Shown: positions 51,636 to 59,551 of the stretch, in pieces | Layout of the letters: each line of letters opens with the position of its first letter | How positions within the stretch are numbered: the stretch's first letter is position 1 | Assembly (NCBI RefSeq): GCF_902498065.1 | Contig: NZ_CABVIR010000012.1 | Coordinates: forward strand, 1-64,000 | DNA length: 64,000 bases | Source of the DNA: Pseudomonas fluorescens | GTDB lineage: Bacteria; Pseudomonadota; Gammaproteobacteria; Pseudomonadales; Pseudomonadaceae | Direction of reading: 5' to 3' | Translations under genes and position numbers: made by a program | The notes under the pieces: generated by a model | The model's input: the letters and a program-made list of their open reading frames with translations, nothing else | Database searches by the model: none | Told to the model about the DNA's origin: nothing

Positions 51636-52574
51636 ATGGAAACCCGAGCCCATCATGTATTGATCGGCCTGTTCACGGTGATTGTTGTGGCAGGCGCCCT
51701 GCTCTTCGGCTTGTGGCTGGCCAAGTCCAGCGTCGACACCGAGTTCAAGGATTACGAAATCGTCTTCAACGAGGCGGTCAGCGGCCTGTCCAAGGGCAGC
51801 GCCGTGCAATACAGCGGGATCAAGGTCGGTGACGTGGTGACGTTGCGCCTGGACCCGAAAGACCCGCGTCGGGTGTTGGCGCGGATTCGTCTCGGCGGCG
51901 ATACGCCGATCAAGGAAGACACGCAAGCCAAACTGGCGCTGACCGGGATCACCGGGACGTCGATCATTCAGCTCAGTGGCGGTACACCGCAGAGCCCGAC
52001 GCTCAAGGGTCGGGATGGCAACTTGCCGACGATTGTGGCTTCACCCTCGCCCATCGCTCGGTTGCTCAATGACAGCAACGATCTGATGGCCGGCGTGAAC
52101 GTGTTGATGCACAACGCCAATCAGATGTTTTCGACGGAGAACGTCGAGCGCATCAGCAAGACCCTCGAACATCTGGAACAAACCACCGGCACCATCGCCG
52201 ATCAGCGCGGTGACCTCCGTCAGGCGATGCAGCAACTGGCATCGGTCGGCAAGCAGGCCGGTGCGATGCTGGAACAAACGTCGGCGCTGATGCGCAACGC
52301 CAACGGTCTGCTCAACGACCAGGGCAAGCACATGTTCGGCAGCGCCGAGCAGGCGATGAAGTCGCTCGAGCAAAGCAGCGCGACGATCAACAAATTGCTG
52401 ACCAACAATCAGGATTCGCTCAACAGCGGCATGCAAGGCCTCAATGGTCTGGCCCCCGCTGTACGTGAGTTGCGCGATACCTTGACCTCGTTGCGCGCGA
52501 TTTCCCAGCGCCTGGAAGCCAACCCGAGCGGTTACTTGCTGGGCAATGACAAGAACAAGGAGTTCACGCCATGA
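51636..52574 (+). CDS. MCE (MlaD-like) lipid-binding protein
   Basis: 312 aa: an N-terminal membrane anchor (VLIGLFTVIVVAGALLFGLW), one MCE domain (about 38-115, GLSKGSAVQYSGIKVGDVV) and a long helical, Gln/Asn/Leu-rich C-terminal part able to form a coiled coil or tunnel-like bundle. It is periplasmic, between the permease and the outer membrane. ATG 51636 follows the MlaF-like stop by 1 nt. Its stop overlaps the lipoprotein start as ATGA. Confidence 0.92.
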   Translation: METRAHHVLIGLFTVIVVAGALLFGLWLAKSSVDTEFKDYEIVFNEAVSGLSKGSAVQYSGIKVGDVVTLRLDPKDPRRVLARIRLGGDTPIKEDTQAKLALTGITGTSIIQLSGGTPQSPTLKGRDGNLPTIVASPSPIARLLNDSNDLMAGVNVLMHNANQMFSTENVERISKTLEHLEQTTGTIADQRGDLRQAMQQLASVGKQAGAMLEQTSALMRNANGLLNDQGKHMFGSAEQAMKSLEQSSATINKLLTNNQDSLNSGMQGLNGLAPAVRELRDTLTSLRAISQRLEANPSGYLLGNDKNKEFTP

Positions 52575-53194
52575 AGCTGACTCACATCGCCCTCCTCGGC
52601 GCTTTTGCGCTGACCAGCGCCTGCTCGATCCTGCCCAAGTCCGAGCCGTCCGATGTGTATCGGTTGCCCTCGGCCCAGAGCGTTTCTCCCAGCCACGGCA
52701 CGCCGCAGCGCTGGTCCTTGCGCCTGACCAAGCCGCAGGCCAGCGAGGCGTTGAACAGCCCGCAAATCGCCGTAATTCCGCAAGGCGATCTGATCAGCAG
52801 CTACAAGGCTTCCCGCTGGAGTGATCCGGCGCCGGTGCTGCTGCGCAATCGCCTGCTCGATGGTTTTCAGCGTGACGGTCGGGTTGCGTTGTTGAGCACC
52901 GACGACAGTAATTTCCAGGCGGACCTGGAATTGGGCGGGAGTTTGCAGGCGTTCCAGACTGAGTATCAGGGGTCGGCTGCCAGCGTGGTCGTGCGGCTGG
53001 ATGCGTTGTTGGTTCGCGGTTATGACCAGCGCATCCTCGCCAGCCGCCGCTTCGAAGTGCGCCAGCCATTGAGCGATGTGCAGGTGCCGGCAGTGGTGGC
53101 CGGGTTTGGCCTGGCCAGTGATCAATTGACCGCGCAGGTGGTGAGCTGGGCGGTGGAACAAGGACAGAAACTCGCGCCGCCACCAAGGCCTTGA
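52571..53194 (+). CDS. ABC-type transport auxiliary lipoprotein (PqiC/YmbA-like)
   Basis: 207 aa with a lipobox LTSAC (lipidated Cys18), followed by the ABC_trans_aux fold (VYRLPSAQS, RWSDPAPVLLRNRLLDGF). It is probably an outer-membrane lipoprotein completing the MCE transport path. It overlaps the MCE gene by 4 nt and ends the four-gene operon. Confidence 0.88.
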   Translation: MKLTHIALLGAFALTSACSILPKSEPSDVYRLPSAQSVSPSHGTPQRWSLRLTKPQASEALNSPQIAVIPQGDLISSYKASRWSDPAPVLLRNRLLDGFQRDGRVALLSTDDSNFQADLELGGSLQAFQTEYQGSAASVVVRLDALLVRGYDQRILASRRFEVRQPLSDVQVPAVVAGFGLASDQLTAQVVSWAVEQGQKLAPPPRP

Positions 53195-53210
53195 AGCCAA
53201 CACAATCCCA

Positions 53211-53241
53211 ATGTGGGAGCGGGCAAGCCCGCTCCCACAAG
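53211..53241. repeat. Compact REP palindrome after the MCE operon
   Basis: TGTGGGAGCGGGC-AAG-CCCGCTCCCACA is a nearly perfect palindrome formed by one REP half meeting another head to head. It lies between converging operons and probably also works as a transcription stop. Confidence 0.75.
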
Positions 53242-53250
53242 GGTTTTCGG

Positions 53251-54480
53251 TTAGCCGAAGAACCAGTAGCAGACACCGATCGCGCCCAGTACACCGGCCA
53301 ATTCAGCCAGCAACGCACACCCCACCGCATGCCGTGCCCGCTGAATCCCTACGGCGCCGAAGTACACGGCCAACACATAGAACGTCGTCTCTGTACTGCC
53401 CTGAACCGTCGCCGCCACCAACGCAGGGAAGCTGTCGACCCCAGACGTTTTCATGGTTTCGATCAGCATCGCCCGTGCGGCGCTGCCGGAGAACGGTTTG
53501 ACCATCGCCGTCGGCAGCGCGTCGACGAAGCGCGTGTCCCAACCAGCCCATTCCACCAGATGACGAATCCCGTCGAGACCGAAATCCAGCGCGCCGGACG
53601 CCCGTAATACGCCGACGGCACAGAGCATCGCCACCAGATACGGCAGCAGATTCTTCGCCACGTCGAAGCCTTCTTTCGCACCCTCGACGAAGGCCTCGTA
53701 AACCTTCACTTTGCGCAGCGCGCCGATCACCAGGAACAGCATGATCAGCCCGAACAGCGTCAGGTTGCCGAGGATCGATGACAGGCCGGCCAGCGCGGTC
53801 GCCGAGAGCGTCGCCAGCAGCGCCATGAAGCCGCCGAGCGCCAGGGCGCCGGGGATCAGATAGGCGAGCACCACGGGGTCCCACAGGCGCAGACGCTGCA
53901 TGAAGGCCACCGACAGCAAACCCACCAGCGTCGAGCAACTGGTGGCCAGCAGGATCGGCAGGAACACCAGCGTCGGATCCGGCGCACCTTGCTGCGCGCG
54001 GTACATGAAGATCGTCACCGGCAGCAGGGTCAGGGAGGAGGCGTTGAGCACCAGAAAGAGGATTTGCGCATTGCTGGCGATGGTGGCGCTGGGATTCAGC
54101 TCTTGCAGCGCCTTCATGGCTTTAAGGCCGATCGGCGTGGCGGCGTTGTCCAGGCCCAGGCCGTTGGCAGCGAAGTTCAGGGTGATCAGGCCGATGGCGG
54201 GGTGACCGGCTGGCACTTCCGGCATCAGGCGCAGGAACAACGGGCCCAGCGCCTTGGCCAGCCATTCGACGATCCCGGCCTTCTCGGCAATCCGCAGAAA
54301 GCCCAGCCAGAGGGTGAGGGTGCCGAACAGCAGGACCATGACCTCGACCGACAGCTTGGCCATGGCGAAAATGCTTTCCACCATCGCCGCGAAGATCCCG
54401 GCATTCCCGCCGATCAGCCACTGCGCCAGCGCCGACACGGCCGCGACGATGAAGAAGCCAAGCCACAGGCCATTGAGCAT
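53251..54480 (-). CDS. SpmA-SpmB fusion (nucleoside-recognition/gate domain membrane protein)
   Basis: 409 aa with about ten helices and two gate (nucleoside-recognition) domains: an SpmA-like N-terminal half (LNFAANGLGLDNAATPIGLKAM) and an SpmB-like C-terminal half (FVEGAKEGFDVAKNLLPYLVAM, TVQGSTETTFYVLAVYFGAVG). In Bacillus these are two spore-maturation proteins; non-sporing proteobacteria carry the fusion with unknown function, possibly transport. Confidence 0.85.
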   Translation of the reverse strand: MLNGLWLGFFIVAAVSALAQWLIGGNAGIFAAMVESIFAMAKLSVEVMVLLFGTLTLWLGFLRIAEKAGIVEWLAKALGPLFLRLMPEVPAGHPAIGLITLNFAANGLGLDNAATPIGLKAMKALQELNPSATIASNAQILFLVLNASSLTLLPVTIFMYRAQQGAPDPTLVFLPILLATSCSTLVGLLSVAFMQRLRLWDPVVLAYLIPGALALGGFMALLATLSATALAGLSSILGNLTLFGLIMLFLVIGALRKVKVYEAFVEGAKEGFDVAKNLLPYLVAMLCAVGVLRASGALDFGLDGIRHLVEWAGWDTRFVDALPTAMVKPFSGSAARAMLIETMKTSGVDSFPALVAATVQGSTETTFYVLAVYFGAVGIQRARHAVGCALLAELAGVLGAIGVCYWFFG

Positions 54481-54533
54481 CAGTTAAATCCCCCGAAGAA
54501 TGCGGCGAATGATAGCGGGGTAGCCAGAAACGA

Positions 54534-54559
54534 CAAACCCCGGATTTCTCCGGGGTTTG
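54534..54559. terminator. Hairpin upstream of the SpmAB gene
   Basis: CAAACCCCGG / CCGGGGTTTG with loop ATTTCT, a perfect 10-bp stem. Read on the minus strand it could end gltP transcription before the SpmAB gene. Confidence 0.65.
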
Positions 54560-54580
54560 TTTGTGTGGCTGGCTCGGGTC

Positions 54581-54677
54581 ACTGTGGGAGCCAGCCAGCC
54601 TGCTGGCGATGAGGCAGGCACGTTCAACATTTCTGTTGTTTGATACACCGCTATCGCCAGCAGGCTGGCTCCCACAT
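54581..54677. repeat. REP pair with CCAGC-type stems
   Basis: GTGGGAGCCAGCCAGCCTGC and GCCAGCAGGCTGGCTCCCAC in inverted orientation about 45 nt apart, downstream of gltP. The stem bases differ from the CGGGC and CGAGC types, but the GTGGGAGC head is kept. Confidence 0.82.
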
Positions 54678-54705
54678 AAAAGCCAGATTCCACAGGGTTC
54701 AGCTA

Positions 54706-56037
54706 TCAGTTGCGGGAAATCTCGCCAGCCGGCAATTTTTCCTTGCTGCGCCAGTGCGGCAGCGAGTTCCAGTAGCGCTGGCCCTTCGCATCGTCGTACA
54801 TGCCTTCCCAACGGGAGATGACCAGTACGGCGAGGGCGTTGCCGATCACGTTCAGAGCGGTACGCGCCATGTCCATGATGCGGTCGACACCGGCGATGAA
54901 CGCCAGGCCTTCCAGCGGGATACCCACGCTGCCCAAGGTCGCCAGCAGCACCACGAAGGACACACCCGGAACACCGGCGATGCCTTTGGAGGTGACCATC
55001 AGCGTCAGTACCAGCAGCAATTGCTGGCTGATCGACAGGTCGATGCCGTAGAGCTGGGCAATGAAGATGGCCGCGATGCTCTGATAAAGCGTCGAACCGT
55101 CGAGGTTGAACGAGTAACCGGTCGGCACCACGAAGCTGCAAATGGCTTTCGGCGCGCCGTAGGCTTCCATCTTCTCGATCACACGCGGCAGCACGGTTTC
55201 GGAGGAGGCGGTGGAGTAGGCCAGCACCAGCTCATCCTTGAAGATGCGCATCAGTTTGATCACCGAGAAGCCGAACAGGCGAGCGATCAGGCCCAGCACC
55301 ATGAAGGCGAAGAAGGCGATAGCGAAGTAAACCAGGATGACCAGTTTGGCCAGCGGCAGCAGGGACGCGAAGCCGAAGTTGGCGACGGTCACCGCGATCA
55401 GGGCGAAAACGCCGATCGGGGCGTAGTTCATGATCATGTGGGTGACCTTGAACATGCTTTCCGAAACGCCCTGGAACATCGTTACCAGCGGGTCGCGCAA
55501 CTCGGGCTTGAGGCTCGACAGGCCGAGACCGAACAGCACCGAGAAGAAGATGATCGGCAGCATTTCACCGCGAGCGATGGCCGCGAAGATGTTCGACGGG
55601 ATCAGGTTGAGGATGGTTTCGATGAACGCATGTTCATGCTGTACCTCGGCGGCCGTGGCCTGATACTTGGAGATATCCACCGTACCCAGCGTGCTCATGT
55701 CGATGCCGGCGCCCGGGTGGAACACGTTGGCCAGCACCAGACCAACGACGATGGCGATCGTGGTGACGATCTCGAAGTAGATGATGGTCTTGAGGCCGAT
55801 GCTGCCAAGTTTCTTCGCGTCACCGACGCCTGCAATGCCGACGATCAACGACGAGATCACGATCGGGATCACGATCATCTTGATCAGACGGATAAAGATA
55901 TCGCCTGCCGGTTGCAGAACGTTGCTGATCCACCAGGCCTTCTCGGCACTGAAATGGTTGAGCAGCGCACCGATTGCAATCCCCAACACCAGACCGATGA
56001 GGATCTGCCAGGCGAGGCTGAGCTTTGCCTTCTTCAT
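54706..56037 (-). CDS. gltP: Glutamate/aspartate:proton symporter
   Basis: 443-aa DAACS-family transporter with eight helices and two hairpins. The serine-rich HP1 motif appears as YSTASSETVLPRV. The NMDGT-type motif of helix 7 appears as FNLDGSTLYQS, and the HP2 region as SKGIAGVPGVSFVVL. Its sequence start (MKKAKLSLAWQILIGLVLG) fits GltP rather than DctA. The longer frame to 56112 is not supported. Confidence 0.93.
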   Translation of the reverse strand: MKKAKLSLAWQILIGLVLGIAIGALLNHFSAEKAWWISNVLQPAGDIFIRLIKMIVIPIVISSLIVGIAGVGDAKKLGSIGLKTIIYFEIVTTIAIVVGLVLANVFHPGAGIDMSTLGTVDISKYQATAAEVQHEHAFIETILNLIPSNIFAAIARGEMLPIIFFSVLFGLGLSSLKPELRDPLVTMFQGVSESMFKVTHMIMNYAPIGVFALIAVTVANFGFASLLPLAKLVILVYFAIAFFAFMVLGLIARLFGFSVIKLMRIFKDELVLAYSTASSETVLPRVIEKMEAYGAPKAICSFVVPTGYSFNLDGSTLYQSIAAIFIAQLYGIDLSISQQLLLVLTLMVTSKGIAGVPGVSFVVLLATLGSVGIPLEGLAFIAGVDRIMDMARTALNVIGNALAVLVISRWEGMYDDAKGQRYWNSLPHWRSKEKLPAGEISRN

Positions 56038-56403
56038 ATCTTTACCCTTACTTGCGTTTGACTCAGGCAGATGCAGCAACTGGAACGCCGGCGGCGAAAA
56101 AGTCTTGTGCATCTGCCCCCGTATAAGGTGCCCCGGAGCGAGTATTTATGGCTCTCTGGCAGGCGAAAAAAGGCGCAACTATTCCGATGCAAGGATGCGA
56201 CGTCTAATGCCGTAAACGCCTACCCTATGCCGAATCGGCATGAGGTTTTTTTACTGAAACCGACGTCGCAATCGGTTCGAATGTGACATTTCGGCAGGCA
56301 TAAGTGCCGTGAACCGGCCATTTCAGGGCCTGTCGAGTGTTTTTTGATCAGTTGTGCAGGAGGGGTATTTCAGAAAAATCGGACGATGACAGGCGAGAAA
56401 TCG
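56038..56403. promoter_or_regulatory. gltP upstream region with palindrome
   Basis: About 370 nt without a gene. It holds the inverted repeat ATGCCGA-A-TCGGCAT (56226-56240), followed on the plus strand by a T-run (terminator-like), and a second inverted repeat AACCGA/TCGGTT just after it. On the minus strand this is about 190 nt upstream of gltP. It could be an operator, a plus-strand terminator or both. Confidence 0.4.
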
Positions 56404-56691
56404 CTACGAAAACAGGCGTTTTTTTCTCGATGTACGGTCACGCAAGAAACACCGGGAAAAGTATTTTCCAGTGATCCTCAGTAACCCTGTGAGGGTAGAG
56501 AAGCGAAACCGAGCGGATCGCTCTAATACAACGCTTTGCGCGGATAAGCTCTTCGCAAGCCCGTCGAGCGCTGGAGGCTCGGCGAACTTGCGTCGCAGCT
56601 TTTTCCTGACCCGGCCCTTTCGCAGGTACTCCCTGTACCCGTAGGTCACTCCGCCCCTGAAACAGGCAGAACGTCCCGACCCCTTGGTCAT
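56404..56691 (-). CDS. Possible small basic protein, atypical composition
   Basis: 95-aa frame starting MTKGSGRSACFRGG, rich in Arg and Lys (GYREYLRKGRVRKKLRRKF). AGGAAGG lies 7 nt before the ATG, a good ribosome-binding site. Codon use is unlike the neighbours: AGG, AGA and TTA, which are rare in Pseudomonas, recur, and the local GC content is lower. No homology is recognised. It may be a recently acquired small gene, or a chance frame over a non-coding RNA or a long untranslated region. Confidence 0.3.
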   Translation of the reverse strand: MTKGSGRSACFRGGVTYGYREYLRKGRVRKKLRRKFAEPPALDGLAKSLSAQSVVLERSARFRFSTLTGLLRITGKYFSRCFLRDRTSRKKRLFS

Positions 56692-56722
56692 GCGTCTACC
56701 TTCCTCGGGTAGCGCATTGGAG

Positions 56723-56740
56723 AGAAGCAATGCTGCTTCT
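56723..56740 (+). terminator. Small hairpin downstream of the ivy-type gene
   Basis: AGAAGCA-ATGC-TGCTTCT followed by TTCG, 15-32 nt beyond the minus-strand ivy stop. Seven base pairs and a short T-tail; it could act in either direction. Confidence 0.45.
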
Positions 56741-56754
56741 TTCGTGTGACAAAT

Positions 56755-57219
56755 TCAGTACCAGTTCGGATCTTTTTTCAGTTGTTCCATCAACAGGTCC
56801 TGCATACCTTGGTCAGGCTTGCCGAGGAAGCGGTAATCGGCGTGCCGAGTCGGCGACTTGTCGGCCGGCAACCCGGCAGGCACTTCGACCAGCATGGCAT
56901 ACGCATCCTTCTTGTCGAAGCTGACGGCCACGATCAGGCGTTCGTTGAGGCATGTGTCATGCGATTCGCAGAGCGGCCCCACCAGATACTTGTCGCCATC
57001 TTCTTCCACCGCATTCATTTGCTCGGCATCGCCGGACAGGTTCATTACCCATTCCGGCAGGCGTTCTTCCTTCTTCACCACGCCCTGCCAGGTGTCGTGA
57101 AACTGCGGGTCTGCGCTTAACAACTCGTTGACCCGCGCCTGGCCATCATTGGCCGCCATCACGGTGGCACTGCCGCCCAGAAGCAGGGCGGCTGCCATCG
57201 TTTTCAGTGAAACGTTCAT
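56755..57219 (-). CDS. Ivy family lysozyme inhibitor homologue (Ivyp2-like)
   Basis: 154-aa periplasmic protein. A signal peptide (MNVSLKTMAAALLLGGSATV, cleavage near VMA-AND) precedes the Ivy fold. The inhibitory loop, CKPHDC in E. coli Ivy, is CESHDTC here: the central His is kept, but with one extra residue and an altered Lys-Pro. Gene order beside algB-kinB matches P. aeruginosa PA5481, the second Ivy paralogue. ATG 57219 has GAGG 6 nt upstream; a TTG at 57225 overlaps the previous stop. Whether it inhibits lysozyme or lytic transglycosylases is unclear. Confidence 0.82.
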   Translation of the reverse strand: MNVSLKTMAAALLLGGSATVMAANDGQARVNELLSADPQFHDTWQGVVKKEERLPEWVMNLSGDAEQMNAVEEDGDKYLVGPLCESHDTCLNERLIVAVSFDKKDAYAMLVEVPAGLPADKSPTRHADYRFLGKPDQGMQDLLMEQLKKDPNWY

Positions 57220-57221
57220 CT

Positions 57222-57386
57222 TCAACCTCGACCGCGACGGCCAAAGAAGAACGAAGCAATGAACATCACCAGGAACACGACAAAGAGAATCTTGGCGATA
57301 CCCGTGGCGGTGCCCGCGATACCACCGAAGCCCAGTACCGCAGCGATGATGGCAATGATCAAGAATGTGATTGCCCAGCTCAACAT
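57222..57386 (-). CDS. DUF1328 small membrane protein (YtjA-like)
   Basis: 54-aa protein made almost wholly of two hydrophobic helices: MLSWAITFLIIAIIAAVLGF, then a Gly-rich turn GGIAGTATGIAKI, a second helix and the C-terminal FGRRGRG. AAGGAG lies 7 nt before the ATG. The stop is 2 nt from the Ivy-type ATG, suggesting co-transcription. The family is an uncharacterised inner-membrane one, often stress-linked. Confidence 0.9.
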   Translation of the reverse strand: MLSWAITFLIIAIIAAVLGFGGIAGTATGIAKILFVVFLVMFIASFFFGRRGRG

Positions 57387-57467
57387 GGTGATTCTCCTTA
57401 CGCTTCTATTTAGAGGTGTTGCTCGTGATGCTTATCCCGGCGCAGCGAGCGCGCCAAGTTCGTGTGT

Positions 57468-57755
57468 TTAGAACACCCAACGTTCGTGACGTGGCATCTC
57501 GTCCGCAGGCTGAGCCTGGTCGACATCCATCATTCGCATCGGGACGCTGTCGGCGAAGCTGCTGCTGACGGCGCTGAAGTGGGTTTGGGTCGGATGCTGA
57601 ATCGGCACGCGTGGCACTTCTTGCTGCTGGCTCTGCTCCCAACGCTGAAACTGCTGGCCGCCGATCAAAGTGATCAAGAGCGCCAGAACAGCAAACAGAC
57701 CTTGCTGGATATGCAGTGGCGAGATTCGCAATTGGGCGGCACGTTGGCGATTCAT
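57468..57755 (-). CDS. Uncharacterised single-pass membrane protein
   Basis: 95 aa. One membrane helix (about residues 18-35, GLFAVLALLITLIGG) follows a short basic cytoplasmic N-terminus, leaving a Gln/Pro/Met-rich outside tail ending RHERWVF. GGAGGAG lies upstream of the ATG, supporting translation. No family is recognised. It is divergent from algB across about 440 nt. Confidence 0.65.
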   Translation of the reverse strand: MNRQRAAQLRISPLHIQQGLFAVLALLITLIGGQQFQRWEQSQQQEVPRVPIQHPTQTHFSAVSSSFADSVPMRMMDVDQAQPADEMPRHERWVF

Positions 57756-58194
57756 CCTGAAGCTCCTCCCACTTCTGTGGTGATCTTGTAATGGGCTAGG
57801 TGTTGCTGAATGCCCTGGTTATTCAGGTTGTTGCAGCCTGCGTGCCAGTTTTTTATGATTAAAAACACTATAAAAATCAATTAGTTACGTTATTTATGAA
57901 AATCGTGTCGGACGCATCCTGCACGATGGCCCTTTCACAGTCGTGCGTAATGCACGATAGATCCGTAGGTACTTTCACTTTTTTTGAATTGCGGGGAGGG
58001 CGCGGATGTCACAAGGGGAGATGGGGAATCTCCTGAAAACCGGCTATCTGATAAAAAAACAACAAAATCAGGCGATTAGCCGTAGGGTGAGGAGAGAGCT
58101 ACCCTGCTGTAGTCGGAATCGACCAGAATCAACCATGCAACTTGCCCGATTATTCCGGGACTAACCAAGATCATTCTTTAAGGAGCGTAGGAAA
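57756..58194. promoter_or_regulatory. Long divergent region upstream of algB
   Basis: 439 nt without a gene, A/T-rich in its left part. It holds three GCACGA half-sites: an inverted pair TCGTGC-N5-GCACGA at 57941-57957 and a single copy at 57921-57926. It also holds an AACAACAA motif (58058-58065) of the Hfq/Crc type, about 130 nt before the algB ATG. AGGAG precedes that ATG. Confidence 0.45.
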
Positions 58195-59541
58195 ATGGAA
58201 TCAGCCACTGAGCACCAAGGCCGCATTCTGCTGGTGGACGACGAGTCCGCCATCCTGCGAACGTTCCGATATTGTCTTGAAGACGAAGGCTACAGCGTCG
58301 CCACTGCCAACAGCGCGGCCCAGGCTGATGCGCTGCTGCAACGCCAGGTGTTCGACCTGTGCTTCCTGGATTTGCGCCTCGGTGAGGACAATGGCCTCGA
58401 CGTGTTGGCGCAGATGCGCATTCAGGCGCCGTGGATGCGCGTGGTGATCGTCACCGCACATTCGGCTGTGGACACCGCGGTGGATGCCATTCAGGCCGGC
58501 GCCGCTGATTATCTGGTCAAGCCGTGCAGCCCCGATCAATTGCGCCTGGCCACCGCCAAGCAACTGGAAGTGCGGCAACTGTCGGCACGTCTGGAGGCGC
58601 TGGAAGGTGAAGTGCGCAAACCCAAGGACGGTCTGGATTCCCACAGCCCAGCGATGAAAGTGGTGCTTGAAACCGCACGCCAGGTGGCCAGCACGGATGC
58701 CAACATCCTGATCCTCGGCGAGTCCGGTACGGGTAAGGGTGAACTGTCTCAGGCCATTCACGGCTGGAGCAAACGCGCGAAAAAATCCTGCGTCACCATC
58801 AACTGCCCATCGCTGACCGCCGAATTGATGGAAAGCGAGCTCTTCGGCCACAGCCGTGGCGCGTTCACCGGCGCCAGCGAAAGCACCCTCGGGCGAGTGA
58901 ATCAGGCTGATGGAGGAACGCTGTTTCTCGACGAGATCGGCGATTTTCCCCTGACGTTGCAACCAAAATTACTGCGTTTCATCCAGGACAAAGAATATGA
59001 GCGCGTTGGCGATCCGGTCACCCGCCGCGCCGATGTGCGCATCCTCGCGGCCACCAACCTCAACCTTGAAGACATGGTCCGCGACGGCCGTTTCCGCGAA
59101 GACTTGCTCTATCGCCTGAACGTCATCACGTTGCACCTGCCGCCGCTGCGCGAACGACGGGAAGATATCCTGAACCTGGCTGACCGTTTTCTGGCCCGGT
59201 TCGTCAAGGAATACGCACGTCCGGCGCGGGGTTTCAGTGATGAAGCCCGTGAAGCGCTGCTCAGCTATCGCTGGCCCGGTAACATCCGCGAGTTACGCAA
59301 CGTGGTCGAGCGGGCAAGCATCATTTGTCCACAGGAGCGGGTCGAAATCAGCCACTTGGGCATGGCCGAAACTCCGGTCAACAATGCGCCACGCATCGGC
59401 GCAGCGTTGAGTCTGGATGAGCTGGAGAAAGCTCACATCGGTGCGGTCCTCGCTACCGCCGACACCCTGGATCAAGCCGCCAAGACGCTCGGCATCGACG
59501 CTTCGACGCTCTACCGCAAACGCAAGCAGTACAACTTGTGA
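58195..59541 (+). CDS. algB: Alginate biosynthesis response regulator AlgB (NtrC family)
   Basis: 448 aa. The receiver domain has phospho-acceptor Asp59 (CFLDLRLG). The AAA+ domain has Walker A GESGTGKG, the sigma-54-contact GAFTGA motif in RGAFTGASE and Walker B FLDEIGDFP. A Fis-type HTH lies at the C-terminus (LDQAAKTLGIDASTLYRKRKQ). It works with KinB to control alginate and virulence functions in pseudomonads. The kinB start follows its stop by 10 nt. Confidence 0.96.
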   Translation: MESATEHQGRILLVDDESAILRTFRYCLEDEGYSVATANSAAQADALLQRQVFDLCFLDLRLGEDNGLDVLAQMRIQAPWMRVVIVTAHSAVDTAVDAIQAGAADYLVKPCSPDQLRLATAKQLEVRQLSARLEALEGEVRKPKDGLDSHSPAMKVVLETARQVASTDANILILGESGTGKGELSQAIHGWSKRAKKSCVTINCPSLTAELMESELFGHSRGAFTGASESTLGRVNQADGGTLFLDEIGDFPLTLQPKLLRFIQDKEYERVGDPVTRRADVRILAATNLNLEDMVRDGRFREDLLYRLNVITLHLPPLRERREDILNLADRFLARFVKEYARPARGFSDEAREALLSYRWPGNIRELRNVVERASIICPQERVEISHLGMAETPVNNAPRIGAALSLDELEKAHIGAVLATADTLDQAAKTLGIDASTLYRKRKQYNL

Positions 59542-59551
59542 GCCTTGCACG

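Noticed and set aside
57605..57625. Sigma-54-like TGGCAC...TTGC near algB
   Set aside because: GG to GC spacing is 8 instead of 10 nt, and it lies inside the 57468-57755 gene.
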